From: Alphaproteobacteria bacterium
GTDB taxonomy: Bacteria; Pseudomonadota; Alphaproteobacteria; JAEULC01
Length of the DNA stretch: 33,131 bases
Direction: 5' to 3'
Assembly (NCBI GenBank): GCA_023150455.1
Contig: JAKLKW010000038.1
Span: 1 to 33,131, forward strand
Position numbers and translations under genes: made by a program. Below, in pieces: positions 9,054-16,244 of this stretch. The notes under the pieces are model-generated. The model made no database searches and had not been told where the DNA came from. It was given only the letters and a program-made list of their open reading frames with translations. How positions within the stretch are numbered: position 1 is the first letter of the stretch; every line of letters begins with the position of its first letter.

Positions 9054-9155
9054 CAGATGTCAGAGGTCAGATGTCAGAGGTCAGAGGTCAGAGGTCAGAA
9101 AGGAAATCTTCCTCTCTCTGACATCTGACCTCTGGCATCTGACCTCCGACATCTG
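9054..9155. repeat. Inverted arrays of CAGATGT/CAGAGGT heptamers forming a long hairpin
   Basis: The left arm is seven contiguous heptamers: CAGATGT (9054), CAGAGGT (9061), CAGATGT (9068), CAGAGGT (9075, 9082, 9089) and CAGAAAG (9096). The right arm is the reverse complement in register: ctctctg (9114), acatctg (9121), acctctg (9128), gcatctg (9135), acctccg (9142) and acatctg (9149). Outermost units pair perfectly, and each inner pair differs by at most one or two bases. The centre closes with AGGAA-ATC-TTCCT. It lies between the aroC stop and the start of the peroxidase-related gene, both minus strand, so any transcript crossing it would fold into a stem of about 45 pairs. Confidence 0.9.
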
Positions 9156-9159
9156 AAAT

Positions 9160-10245
9160 CTACGGCCCGCATTGGGCTCTCTGGCGCAGCAGGTGGTCCG
9201 CCAGCACCAGGGCCAGCATCGCCTCGCCCACGGGCACGGCGCGGATGCCGACGCAGGGGTCGTGGCGGCCCTTGGTCACGATCTCGGTGTCGCGGCCGTC
9301 GATCGTGACGGTGCGGCGCGGCGACAGGATCGAGCTGGTCGGCTTGACGGCGAAGCGCACGACGATGTCCTGGCCCGAGGAGATGCCGCCGAGGACGCCG
9401 CCGGCGTTGTTGCCGAGGAACGTCATCTTGCCGTCCTTCATGCGCATCTCGTCGGCATTGGTCTCGCCGCTGAGCTCGGCCGCGCCGAAGCCGGCGCCGA
9501 TCTCGACGCCCTTGACCGCGGTGATGCTCATCATGGCGCGGGCGATGTCGCCGTCGAGCTTGTCGAACACCGGCTGGCCGAGGCCGGCCGGCACGTTCTC
9601 GGCGACCATTTCGATGACGGCGCCGCAGGACGAGCCCGCCTTGCGCACGCCGTCGAGGTAGCTGGACCATCGCTCCACGATCCCGGCGTCCGGCGCGAAG
9701 AACGGGTTGCGCGCGACCTCGTCCCAGTCCCAGCGCTTGCGGTCGATCCTCAGCGATCCCACCTGGATCAGCGCGCCGCGGATCCGGACGCCGCCGGGCA
9801 CCAGATGGTCGAGCACCTTGCGCGCGACGGCGCCGCCGGCCACGCGCATCGCCGTCTCGCGCGCCGAGGAGCGGCCGCCGCCGCGATAGTCGCGGATGCC
9901 GTACTTGACCCAGTAGGTGTAGTCGGCATGGCCCGGCCGGAACCGGTCCATGATGTCGGAATAGTCCTTGCTGCGCGCGTCGACGTTGTCGATCTGGAGC
10001 GCGATCGGCGTGCCGGTGGTCTTGCCCTCGAAGGTGCCGCTCAGGATGCGCACCCGGTCGGGCTCCTGGCGCTGCGTGGTGAAGCGCGACTGGCCAGGGC
10101 GCCTGCGGTCGAGCCAGGGCTGGATGTCGGCCTCGCCCAAGGGGATCAGCGGCGGCACGCCGTCGACCACGCCGCCGATCGCCGGCCCGTGGCTCTCGCC
10201 CCAGGTCGTCAGCCGCAGCAGGTGCCCGAACGTGTTGCCCGCCAT
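9160..10245 (-). CDS. aroC: Chorismate synthase
   Basis: Converts 5-enolpyruvylshikimate 3-phosphate to chorismate, the last shared step of aromatic amino acid and folate synthesis; cytoplasmic and FMN-dependent. 361 residues, the usual length. All family signatures are present: the N-terminal [22 protein letters not shown], the central [16 protein letters not shown] followed by [21 protein letters not shown], and near the C-terminus [24 protein letters not shown] lies 9 bases before the ATG at 10245. It sits 28 bases downstream of fabI on the same strand, a pairing often seen in Alphaproteobacteria, so the two are probably co-transcribed. Confidence 0.97.
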   Translation of the reverse strand: MAGNTFGHLLRLTTWGESHGPAIGGVVDGVPPLIPLGEADIQPWLDRRRPGQSRFTTQRQEPDRVRILSGTFEGKTTGTPIALQIDNVDARSKDYSDIMDRFRPGHADYTYWVKYGIRDYRGGGRSSARETAMRVAGGAVARKVLDHLVPGGVRIRGALIQVGSLRIDRKRWDWDEVARNPFFAPDAGIVERWSSYLDGVRKAGSSCGAVIEMVAENVPAGLGQPVFDKLDGDIARAMMSITAVKGVEIGAGFGAAELSGETNADEMRMKDGKMTFLGNNAGGVLGGISSGQDIVVRFAVKPTSSILSPRRTVTIDGRDTEIVTKGRHDPCVGIRAVPVGEAMLALVLADHLLRQRAQCGP

Positions 10246-10273
10246 GCGAGCCGGTCCTTAGGGTAGGGCGGCC

Positions 10274-11137
10274 TCAGCCGTTGCCGTCGGTGGTCTTGAA
10301 GCTCCTGAGCATCTCGGCCACCTTCGGCGCGGCGTCCGCCGCCAGCATGCCGACCACGTTGTAGCCGCCGTCGACGTGATGGATCTCGCCGGTGACGCCC
10401 GTGCTCAGGTCGCTCAGCAGATAGAGCGCCGCGCCGCCGACGTCGCCGAGCGTGACGTTGCGCCGGAGCGGCGCGTTGTACTCGTTCCACTTCAGGATAT
10501 AGCGGAAATCGCCGATGCCGGCCGAGGCGAGCGTGCGGATCGGCCCGGCGGAGATGGCGTTGACGCGGATGTTGCGCTTGCCGAGGTCGGCCGCCAGGTA
10601 CTTCACGCTGGTCTCGAGCGCCGCCTTGGCCAGGCCCATGACGTTGTAGTGCGGCATCACGCGCTCGGCACCGAAATAGCTCAAGGTCAATAGGCTGCCG
10701 CCCGACGGCATCAACGCCATGGCGCGCTGCGCCAGCGCCGTGAAGGAGTAGCACGAGACGTCCATCGTCATCGTGAAGTTCTTGCGCGAGGTGTGGACGT
10801 AGTCGCCCTTCAACTCCTCGCGGTCGGAGAATGCGATGGCGTGGACCAGGAAATCGAGCGTGCCCCAGCGCTGCTTCACCTCGGCGAAGACGCGGTCCAT
10901 GCTGGCGTCGTCGGTGGCGTCGCAATCCAGGATCAAGCTCGCGCCGAGCTGCTCCGCCAGCGGCTGCACGCGCTTGCCCAGCGCCTCGCCCTGGTAGGTG
11001 ACGGCGAGCTCGGCGCCGTGTGTCTTCGCCGCGGCCGCGATGCCGTAGGCGATCGAGCGGTCGTTGGCGACGCCCAGGATCAGGCCGCGCTTGCCCTGCA
11101 TCAACAGACCGTCGGCCCGCGGCTTGATGTCGCTCAT
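10274..11137 (-). CDS. fabI: Enoyl-[acyl-carrier-protein] reductase (NADH), FabI
   Basis: Reduces trans-2-enoyl-ACP to acyl-ACP, the last step of each fatty-acid elongation round; cytoplasmic and the target of triclosan-type inhibitors. 287 residues. The Rossmann start is LILGVANDRSIAYGIA (the FabI form G-x5-S-I), and the catalytic pair is Y164-x6-K171 in HYNVMGLAKAA, with Y154 also present as in FabI. AISAGPIRTLAS is the substrate-loop signature. The start at 11137 is chosen because conserved homology begins at MSDIKPRADGLLMQGKRGLI; the frame extends further but without support. A promoter TTGACC-16-TAGGAT lies upstream, giving a leader of about 50 bases. Confidence 0.96.
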   Translation of the reverse strand: MSDIKPRADGLLMQGKRGLILGVANDRSIAYGIAAAAKTHGAELAVTYQGEALGKRVQPLAEQLGASLILDCDATDDASMDRVFAEVKQRWGTLDFLVHAIAFSDREELKGDYVHTSRKNFTMTMDVSCYSFTALAQRAMALMPSGGSLLTLSYFGAERVMPHYNVMGLAKAALETSVKYLAADLGKRNIRVNAISAGPIRTLASAGIGDFRYILKWNEYNAPLRRNVTLGDVGGAALYLLSDLSTGVTGEIHHVDGGYNVVGMLAADAAPKVAEMLRSFKTTDGNG

Positions 11138-11193
11138 GCTCCTAGAACCTCGTTCCTCTGCTGGAATGGGGGAGCGCCCCGGAAGGGCGGCGC

Positions 11194-11221
11194 ATCCTAC
11201 ACGAATGCCCCCCTCGGTCAA
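11194..11221 (-). promoter_or_regulatory. Predicted promoter of fabI-aroC
   Basis: On the minus strand TTGACC (11221-11216) and TAGGAT (11199-11194) are separated by 16 bases, a good sigma-70 match. The expected start lies near 11187, about 50 bases before the fabI ATG. The -35 hexamer lies inside the first of three direct repeats (11215-11258). Confidence 0.6.
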
Positions 11222-11258
11222 ACGCATGGGCGGTCAAACGCGCGGGGCGGCCAAACGC
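11215..11258. repeat. Three direct repeats CGGYCAAACGC in the fabI / yihY-like intergenic region
   Basis: CGGTCAAACGC at 11215-11225 and 11231-11241, then CGGCCAAACGC at 11248-11258; the starts are 16 and 17 bases apart. Read on the minus strand the unit is GCGTTTGACCG, and its first copy supplies the -35 of the fabI promoter. The array could be an operator for cooperative binding or a set of duplicated -35 elements. Confidence 0.6.
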
Positions 11259-11296
11259 AAGGCCGGCGGGCGATTTTCGGTCCCAAGCCCTTGGGC

Positions 11297-11302
11297 TATA
11301 GT
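11297..11302 (+). promoter_or_regulatory. -10 element TATAGT directly before the yihY-like start
   Basis: TATAGT ends 6 bases before the ATG at 11309, so a normal start site (6-8 bases downstream of the -10) would fall on or beside the A of the ATG. No ribosome-binding sequence exists in front of this ATG. The -35 is weak (TTTTCG at 11274-11279, spacing 17). Together these suggest a leaderless transcript. Confidence 0.45.
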
Positions 11303-11308
11303 GGTTCG

Positions 11309-12676
11309 ATGCGCTTCGATCGTCGCCTTTCCGCCGCGATGGCGTCGGGGCGTCCTGCCGCCATGGCCCGCGTCGACTGGGCCGGCATCGGCCGGCGCGC
11401 GCTTCCGGTATCGCGCGACGTGCTCGGGCTCGTCCTCTACGCGGCCGGGCGGTTCTACCGCGACCGCTGCCCGCAGGTGGCGGCGTCGCTCACCTACACG
11501 ACGCTCCTGTCGATGGTGCCGCTCCTGACCATCGCCTTCGCCATCCTCGCCGCCTTTCCCGCGTTCGAGGGCGTGCGCGAGCAGGCGCAGGCGATCCTGT
11601 TCCAGAACCTGGTGCCGGAGATCGGCGAAACCATCTCGCAGGCGCTCGCCGGCTTCACCAAGAACGCCGGCAAGACCACCGCCATCGGCATCGTGTTCGT
11701 CGCCGTCACCTCGGTCCTGACGCTCAACACGATCGAGACGGTGTTCAACACCATCTGGCGCGTGAGCGAGCCGCGCAAGCTGATGCTGCGCGTGCTGAGC
11801 TATTGGGCCATGCTGACCATGGCGCCGCTCCTGTTCGGCGCCAGCCTGTCGCTGAGCTCCTTCCTGTTCACGCTGCAGCACACCTTGAGCCTGCAATGGT
11901 GGGGCAAGGCGCTGATCCAGCTCGCCACGCTGCTGCCGTTCCTGCTCTCGCTGGTCGGGTTCACCCTGCTGCTGATGGCGGTGCCCAACTTCCCGGTGCA
12001 CCGGCGCAACGCGGTGATCGGCGGCGTCGTCACGGCCGTGCTGTTCGAGCTCTTGAAGCGCGGCTTCGGCCTCTACATCGCCAGGTTCGGCAGCTACCAG
12101 GTGGTCTATGGCGCGCTGGCGGCCGTGCCGATCTTCATGCTGTGGGTCTATCTCTGCTGGATGGTCGTGCTGTTCGGTGCCGAGCTCACCGCCTCGCTGC
12201 CGGAATGGCGCGCGGGCCGCGGCTTCGGCAAGACCATCGCCACGCCGGGGCGACGGCTCGGCGTCGCGCTGACGCTGATCGCCGCCATCATGCAGCGCAC
12301 GCACGAGGGCAAGCCGTTCCGCGACCGCCATCTGCTGGAAAAGGTCCCGTCCGGCTCCGACCTGCTCGGCGACGTGCTGGGCAAGCTGGTGCGCGGCGAC
12401 TTCGTCGCCCGCGGCGAGCGCGGCCAGTGGCTGCTCGCCCGCGACATGGAGAACACCTCGCTGCAGGACCTGCTCGGCTGCCTCGAGCTGACGCTCGGCC
12501 CGGCCGACCTGCGCGGCGAGGACGGCCAACCCTGGCACGAGCGGCTCGACGCGCTGCTCGGCGCGGCCGAGCTCGGCAACGCCGAGCGTTTCGCCATCAG
12601 CCTCAAGGAGCTGCTGGCGCCCGAACTCCATGCCCATCACGCCGGGGCCGAGGTCGACGCGCTGCGGACGGGCTGA
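11309..12676 (+). CDS. YihY/BrkB family inner-membrane protein (UPF0761)
   Basis: 455-residue polytopic membrane protein of unknown biochemical role. It carries the family signature CPQVAASLTYTTLLSMVPLLTIAFA near residues 60-80, then about five further hydrophobic segments (VSVLTLNTIETVF context, LSYWAMLTMAPLLFGASLSLSSF, LIQLATLLPFLLSLVGFTLLLMAVPNF, VIGGVVTAVLFELLKRGFGLYI, YGALAAVPIFMLWVYLCWMVVLFGAEL). A soluble C-terminal domain of about 130 residues (GVALTLIAAIMQRTHEGKPF...LKELLAPEL) has the predicted winged-helix part seen in longer YihY proteins. The earlier ribonuclease-BN label for the family is considered wrong. The start at 11309 has no ribosome site but follows a -10-like element; ATGs at 11339 and 11363 are alternatives. 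It is divergent from fabI. Confidence 0.88.
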   Translation: MRFDRRLSAAMASGRPAAMARVDWAGIGRRALPVSRDVLGLVLYAAGRFYRDRCPQVAASLTYTTLLSMVPLLTIAFAILAAFPAFEGVREQAQAILFQNLVPEIGETISQALAGFTKNAGKTTAIGIVFVAVTSVLTLNTIETVFNTIWRVSEPRKLMLRVLSYWAMLTMAPLLFGASLSLSSFLFTLQHTLSLQWWGKALIQLATLLPFLLSLVGFTLLLMAVPNFPVHRRNAVIGGVVTAVLFELLKRGFGLYIARFGSYQVVYGALAAVPIFMLWVYLCWMVVLFGAELTASLPEWRAGRGFGKTIATPGRRLGVALTLIAAIMQRTHEGKPFRDRHLLEKVPSGSDLLGDVLGKLVRGDFVARGERGQWLLARDMENTSLQDLLGCLELTLGPADLRGEDGQPWHERLDALLGAAELGNAERFAISLKELLAPELHAHHAGAEVDALRTG

Positions 12677-12752
12677 CCTTCGCCGCGGCTGCGGCCGGCC
12701 TTCCGCGCCCTTCGGCGCTCGCGGCCATGCCAGCGCAGGGCAAGGATCGCCC

Positions 12753-12781
12753 TTGACTTTTCATCCCATACACTTGAACAT
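12753..12781 (+). promoter_or_regulatory. Predicted promoter of the arsR-CDF operon
   Basis: TTGACT at 12753-12758 is a good -35; at the standard 17-base spacing the -10 position is GAACAT (12776-12781), a partial match. The predicted start is near 12788-12790, so the transcript would begin at or within a base or two of the ATG at 12790. No ribosome site is present. The -10 lies inside the operator palindrome, a common arrangement for ArsR/SmtB repressors. Confidence 0.5.
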
Positions 12782-12789
12782 CTGTTCAA
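12774..12789. promoter_or_regulatory. ArsR/SmtB-type operator abutting the arsR start codon
   Basis: TTGAACA-TC-TGTTCAA is a perfect inverted repeat. It closely resembles the known 12-2-12-type ArsR/SmtB operators, whose core is TGAACA-N2-TGTTCA. It covers the predicted -10 and ends immediately before the ATG at 12790, so bound repressor would block polymerase. Confidence 0.8.
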
Positions 12790-13149
12790 ATGATCGCACG
12801 TATGATCAGGCCGGTCGCAAACCCGCTGCCCGCGCTGTCGGACGACGACGCGGCGCGGCTGGCCGACATGTTCCGGCTGCTGGGCGATCCCAGCCGCCTG
12901 CGGATCGTGCTCGCCTGCATCGCGGGCCCGGTCAGCGTGGGTGCGATCGCGGAGCGCGTCGGCCTGTCGCTCTCGCTGGTCAGCCATCACCTGCGCCTGC
13001 TGCGCGCGGCGCGGCTGGTGAAGGCGACGCGCCAGGGCAAGCAGGTGTTCTACGCGGCCGCCGACGACCACGTGCGCTGCGTCATCGCCGACATGGTGAG
13101 CCACGTGGGCGAAGGCCCGGAACAGGACGAGCGGGAGGAGGACGACTGA
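12790..13149 (+). CDS. ArsR/SmtB-family metal-sensing repressor with an alpha-5 Zn/Co-type site
   Basis: 119-residue winged-helix repressor. The helix-turn-helix is in MFRLLGDPSRLRIVLACI...VSVGAIAERVGLSLSLVSHHLRLLRAARLVKATRQGKQVFY. The ArsR (ELCVCD) and CadC-type N-terminal cysteine sites are absent. Instead the last helix carries D92-x-H94-x10-H105-x2-E108, the alpha-5 ligand set of SmtB/CzrA-type Zn(II)/Co(II) sensors. The acidic tail EGPEQDEREEDD is unusual. A palindromic operator ends at the base before the start codon, so autorepression is expected. The CDF exporter gene starts 2 bases after the stop. I infer a repressor that releases the operator on zinc or cobalt excess; the exact metal needs testing. 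An ATG at 12802 is a less likely alternative start. Confidence 0.92.
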   Translation: MIARMIRPVANPLPALSDDDAARLADMFRLLGDPSRLRIVLACIAGPVSVGAIAERVGLSLSLVSHHLRLLRAARLVKATRQGKQVFYAAADDHVRCVIADMVSHVGEGPEQDEREEDD

Positions 13150-13150
13150 G

Positions 13151-13798
13151 ATGTCCGGATGCGGTTCCTGCGGCTGCGCCGCGCCCAAGGTCACGACCGA
13201 CACGAGCTTCCGCCGCGTGCTGTGGGTCGCGCTGGCGGTCAACGCCACCATGTTCGCGACCGAGGCGGCATCCAGCATCGCCGCGGGCTCGACGGCGCTG
13301 CTGGCGGACTCGCTCGACTTCTTCTCCGATGCGTCCAACTACGCCATCACGCTTTACGCCCTTGCGCTCGGCGCCGTCGCGCGCTCGCGCGCGGCGCTGG
13401 TCAAGGGCTTGAGCATGGGCGCGATCGGGCTGTGGGTGATCGCCGGCATCGGGCGCAAGCTCAGCGTCGGCGGCGTGCCCGATGCGATGATCATGGGACC
13501 GGTGGCGCTCGTCGCGCTCGCCGCCAACGCGTTCGTCGCATCGCTGGTGTTCCGCCACCGTCACGGCGACGCCAACCGCGAGTCGGTGTGGCTGTGCAGC
13601 CGCAACGACGCGATCGGCAACGTCGTCGTCGCCATCGCCGCCAGCGGCGTGTTCGCGACCGGCAGCTACTGGCCCGACATCGCGGTCGCCGCCGTCATGG
13701 CCGGCTTGAGCCTGTCGGCCGCGTGGCAGGTGGTGCGCCACGCCCTCGCCGAACTGGCCGGTCAGCGGACGCTGCCGCGACTCCGCGCGGCGGAGTAG
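13151..13798 (+). CDS. Cation diffusion facilitator (CDF) family metal exporter
   Basis: 215-residue inner-membrane exporter of divalent metals with about six hydrophobic segments. The Cys-rich N-terminus MSGCGSCGCAAP may bind metal. The transport site is seen as ADSLDFFSDASNYAIT in TM2 (D-x3-D type, with Asp residues) and RNDAIGNVVVAIAA in TM5 (N-D pair). This replaces the H-x3-D of FieF/ZitB and is typical of the short CDF subgroup found next to ArsR repressors. There is no long C-terminal cytoplasmic domain. GGAGGAGGAC lies upstream of the ATG, inside the 3' end of arsR, so translation is coupled. Likely function: efflux of the metal sensed by the adjacent repressor (Zn, Co or a related ion). 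Confidence 0.88.
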   Translation: MSGCGSCGCAAPKVTTDTSFRRVLWVALAVNATMFATEAASSIAAGSTALLADSLDFFSDASNYAITLYALALGAVARSRAALVKGLSMGAIGLWVIAGIGRKLSVGGVPDAMIMGPVALVALAANAFVASLVFRHRHGDANRESVWLCSRNDAIGNVVVAIAASGVFATGSYWPDIAVAAVMAGLSLSAAWQVVRHALAELAGQRTLPRLRAAE

Positions 13799-13995
13799 CG
13801 CGCCCGCCGCCCGTCTCGCGGCAGTGCCGCTGAGAGCGCGAGCACCGCATCGTCGACATCGCCCTTCTGCCCGAGCTGTTCGACCTCGAACAGGACGAGG
13901 TCCAGCGTCGCGCCCGCGGCATGCAATTTGAACGCTTGCCCGAGGCACCCGGCGAACCGCCCGGCGGTCGGGCTCGAAAGCGCTATCCCTTCCAT
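13762..13995 (-). CDS. Small protein resembling the N-terminal half of DUF6916; possibly a remnant
   Basis: 77-residue frame whose ATG lies in the last codons of the DnaJ-type gene (13-base overlap) and whose stop lies inside the convergent CDF gene (37-base overlap). [29 protein letters not shown] is reminiscent of DUF6916 proteins, which begin with a similar FxxxLGxxF...LxLxEV pattern and are usually about 90-100 residues long. The second half ([21 protein letters not shown]) does not look like the rest of that family, so this may be a decayed copy or a chance frame. Confidence is low. Confidence 0.35.
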   Translation of the reverse strand: MEGIALSSPTAGRFAGCLGQAFKLHAAGATLDLVLFEVEQLGQKGDVDDAVLALSAALPRDGRRARYSAARSRGSVR

Positions 13996-14897
13996 TCCGG
14001 TCCCGTGCGCGGGTCGTCCCTGCGGTTCTTCGCCCAACCCTCGACGAACCTGGTCAGCGCGTCGTCGGGCGGATCGGGCAGCACGACCTTCAGCGTGACG
14101 TACTGGTCGCCGCGCGCGCCTTTGCCCTGCGGCATGCCGCGGCCCTTGAGCCGGAGCTTCGTGCCGGTGTTGGCACCCTTCGGCAGCTTCACCTTCACGC
14201 GCCCGTCGATGGTCGGAACCTCGATCGCCGCGCCCAGCAGCGCCTCCTGCAGCGCGACCGGCGCCTCGATGTGGATGTCGGCGCCCTCGCGCCGGAAGAA
14301 GGGATGCGGCGTGACCGTGATCTCGATATAGGCGTCGCCCGGCGTGCCGCCGCCCAGGCCGGGCGTGCCCTGCTGCTTGAGGCGCAGCGTCTGCCCGTCT
14401 TCCGTGCCGGCCGGGATGTTGACGTCGAGCGTGCGCCCGTCGGCCAGCTTGATGCGCCGCGTGCCGCCGCGCGCCGCGTCGAGGAAGTCGATGGTCAGGG
14501 CATAGCTGATATCGGCGCCGCGCGCGCGGAAGCCGCCGCGCCGTCGTCTTCCGCCGCCGAACACCTCCTCGAAGATGTCGGACGCGTCGAAGCCCGCGCC
14601 CATATCCGGACCACCGCCCGGGCCCGCACCGCGGCCGCGCCCCCAGGCCTCGCGGAAGCCGTAGTCGGCGCGCGGGTTGCCCTGGGCGTCGATCTCGCCG
14701 CGGTCGTACTTGGCGCGCTTCTCCTGGTCCGACAGCAGGTCGTACGCCGCCGAGACCTCCTTGAAGCGCTTCTCGACCTCGGGCTTGCCCGGGTTCAGGT
14801 CGGGATGCAGCGTCTTCGCCAGCTTGCGATACGCCTTCTTGATCTCGTCCGCCGAGGCCTGGCGGCCGACGCCCAGCGTGTCGTAGGGATCGCGCAT
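13983..14897 (-). CDS. DnaJ-class co-chaperone (CbpA-like: J domain, Gly-rich linker, DnaJ C-terminal domain)
   Basis: 304 residues. The J domain (residues 1-65) has DPYDTLGV, the HPD motif in [10 protein letters not shown], and the [22 protein letters not shown] end. A Gly/Arg-rich linker follows ([32 protein letters not shown]), then two C-terminal substrate-binding beta domains ([46 protein letters not shown]). The zinc-finger CxxCxGxG repeats of true DnaJ are absent, so this is a type-II/CbpA form that stimulates DnaK ATPase. The start at 14897 is chosen by homology ([10 protein letters not shown]). It begins 13 bases after the stop of the upstream lipoprotein gene and is co-transcribed with it. 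Confidence 0.93.
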   Translation of the reverse strand: MRDPYDTLGVGRQASADEIKKAYRKLAKTLHPDLNPGKPEVEKRFKEVSAAYDLLSDQEKRAKYDRGEIDAQGNPRADYGFREAWGRGRGAGPGGGPDMGAGFDASDIFEEVFGGGRRRRGGFRARGADISYALTIDFLDAARGGTRRIKLADGRTLDVNIPAGTEDGQTLRLKQQGTPGLGGGTPGDAYIEITVTPHPFFRREGADIHIEAPVALQEALLGAAIEVPTIDGRVKVKLPKGANTGTKLRLKGRGMPQGKGARGDQYVTLKVVLPDPPDDALTRFVEGWAKNRRDDPRTGPEWKG

Positions 14898-14910
14898 CAG
14901 CGGGACCGAC

Positions 14911-15477
14911 TCACGGCAGGAACTTCCATTTTCCATCCGGCTGGCGGCAGGCGACCTGGCCCGTGGCGTCGGCCGCGCCCTTCACGTCCTTGCTGCCGCG
15001 CTCGCGCACCTGCAGCGTCTGCGCGAACTCGCGGCACCAGGTTTCGGCCTGCTTGAACGTGCGGACCGGCTTGACCGCTCCGGTCGTCCCGGTCTCGGGA
15101 TTGGTCCAGCCGCGCGGCACGCCGTCCTTGTCGTACTCGAGCGCGAGCTGCGCCGAGCGCTCGGCATACACGTCGTCGACCTGCCCCAGCTCCCTGCCCA
15201 CGGGGTTCCTGCGGAACACGTCCAGCATGGCGACGCCCTTGGCGTCGGCGGCGGGCTTCTCGGGCTCGGCACCGATCCGGGCCGCGGCCTGGGCCGAGCC
15301 GTCGACGGTCACGCTGGGCGGCGCGCCGCCGCCGCCCATGCCGAGGCATCCGGCAAGCGGCAGCGTCAGGACGAAGATCAGCGCCGCCGCCGGCGGCGTG
15401 CGCCCGCGCCGTCCACCCGCCATGGACGGCGCCAGGCGGTCCCTGACCTTCCAGCGTATTTGGCGACCGGTGTTCAT
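14911..15477 (-). CDS. RT0821/Lpp0805-type surface lipoprotein
   Basis: 188-residue predicted lipoprotein. [14 protein letters not shown] is a signal sequence with lipobox L-A-G-C and lipidated C44. The C-terminal part [35 protein letters not shown]...[14 protein letters not shown] is the 17-kDa-antigen-related domain named RT0821/Lpp0805, with W, G and the two Cys residues (WCREF, ACRQPDG) conserved. Its function is unknown; it is likely anchored in the outer membrane. The start at 15477 follows a -10-like TATGAT at leaderless spacing and gives an unusually long, basic n-region. ATG 15423 would give a standard 26-residue signal peptide and is a real alternative. Neighbours dnaJ-type and pdxH on either side form an arrangement common in Alphaproteobacteria. 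Confidence 0.8.
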   Translation of the reverse strand: MNTGRQIRWKVRDRLAPSMAGGRRGRTPPAAALIFVLTLPLAGCLGMGGGGAPPSVTVDGSAQAAARIGAEPEKPAADAKGVAMLDVFRRNPVGRELGQVDDVYAERSAQLALEYDKDGVPRGWTNPETGTTGAVKPVRTFKQAETWCREFAQTLQVRERGSKDVKGAADATGQVACRQPDGKWKFLP

Positions 15478-15484
15478 GGCCTAT

Positions 15485-15490
15485 ATCATA
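15485..15490 (-). promoter_or_regulatory. -10 element TATGAT directly before the lipoprotein start
   Basis: Minus-strand TATGAT (5 of 6 to consensus) ends 7 bases before the ATG at 15477, so the predicted transcript begins at that ATG. The best -35-like sequence, TTGCGC (15515-15510), is 19 bases away, which is long. There is no convincing ribosome site. It fits a leaderless mRNA, or a longer signal peptide than usual. Confidence 0.4.
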
Positions 15491-15577
15491 CATGGCCGCG
15501 CCGCCGCCTGCGCAACTGTCCGGGACGCAACCGCCTGCTTGCCGCGGCGCGCCGGCCGCCCACCCTGGGGACCACCG

Positions 15578-16216
15578 ATGACGCCCGACGACCGCCCGAC
15601 CCCGACCGTGCCCGAACCCGACGCCGGCTCGCCCATCCCGCAAGGCGATCCCATCGCCTTGTTCAATGCCTGGCTGGAAGAGGCCACCAGGAGCGAGCCC
15701 AACGACGCGAACGCCATGACGCTGGCCACCGCCGATGCCAGCGGCTGGCCGACCGCGCGCATGGTGCTGCTGAAGGGCGTCGACGGGCGCGGCTTCGTCT
15801 TCTACACCAACAAGGAGAGCCGCAAGGGCCAGCAGCTTGCCATCAACCCGCGCGCGGCGCTCATGTTCCATTGGAAGTCGCTGCGCCGCGCCGTGCGCAT
15901 CGAGGGTCCCGTCGAGCAAGTCAGCGACGCGGAATCGGACGAGTATTTCCGTTCGCGCCCGCGCGACAGCCGGATCGGCGCCTGGGCCTCGACCCAGTCG
16001 CGCCCGATGGAAAGCCGCTTCGATCTGGAAAAGCGGGTCGCGCTCTATGCCGCCAAGTACGCGATCGGCGAGGTGCCGCGCCCGCCCTACTGGGGCGGGT
16101 TCCGCGTGCTGCCGCAGCGCATCGAGTTCTGGCGCGACCGCCCGTTCCGCCTGCACGAGCGCATCGTCCACCACCGCGACGGCAATTCCTGGCGCACGGA
16201 GCGGCTCTACCCGTGA
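15578..16216 (+). CDS. pdxH: Pyridoxamine/pyridoxine 5'-phosphate oxidase
   Basis: FMN enzyme that oxidises pyridoxine- or pyridoxamine-5'-phosphate to pyridoxal 5'-phosphate, the active vitamin B6. 212 residues, the usual length. Family features seen: [12 protein letters not shown]...[14 protein letters not shown] at the N-terminus, [27 protein letters not shown] (FMN contacts), [31 protein letters not shown], and the C-terminal signature [19 protein letters not shown]...W.TERLYP with the active-site R-x-H. GGGGA lies 7 bases before the ATG. It is divergent from the lipoprotein gene and is followed after 28 bases by fieF. Confidence 0.96.
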   Translation: MTPDDRPTPTVPEPDAGSPIPQGDPIALFNAWLEEATRSEPNDANAMTLATADASGWPTARMVLLKGVDGRGFVFYTNKESRKGQQLAINPRAALMFHWKSLRRAVRIEGPVEQVSDAESDEYFRSRPRDSRIGAWASTQSRPMESRFDLEKRVALYAAKYAIGEVPRPPYWGGFRVLPQRIEFWRDRPFRLHERIVHHRDGNSWRTERLYP

Positions 16217-16244
16217 AGGGGCTGGCCGTGACGGGTCTCGCCCC

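Noticed and set aside
9054..9155. CRISPR array
   Set aside because: Units are 7 bases in direct contact without spacers, and there are no cas genes; it is a short tandem repeat with inverted arms.
11309..12676. Ribonuclease BN for the YihY/BrkB protein
   Set aside because: That label was a historical misassignment; the protein is a polytopic membrane protein with no nuclease motif.
12706..12719. GCGCC-CTTC-GGCGC hairpin after the yihY-like gene as terminator
   Set aside because: Short stem and no U-run; common by chance in this GC-rich DNA.
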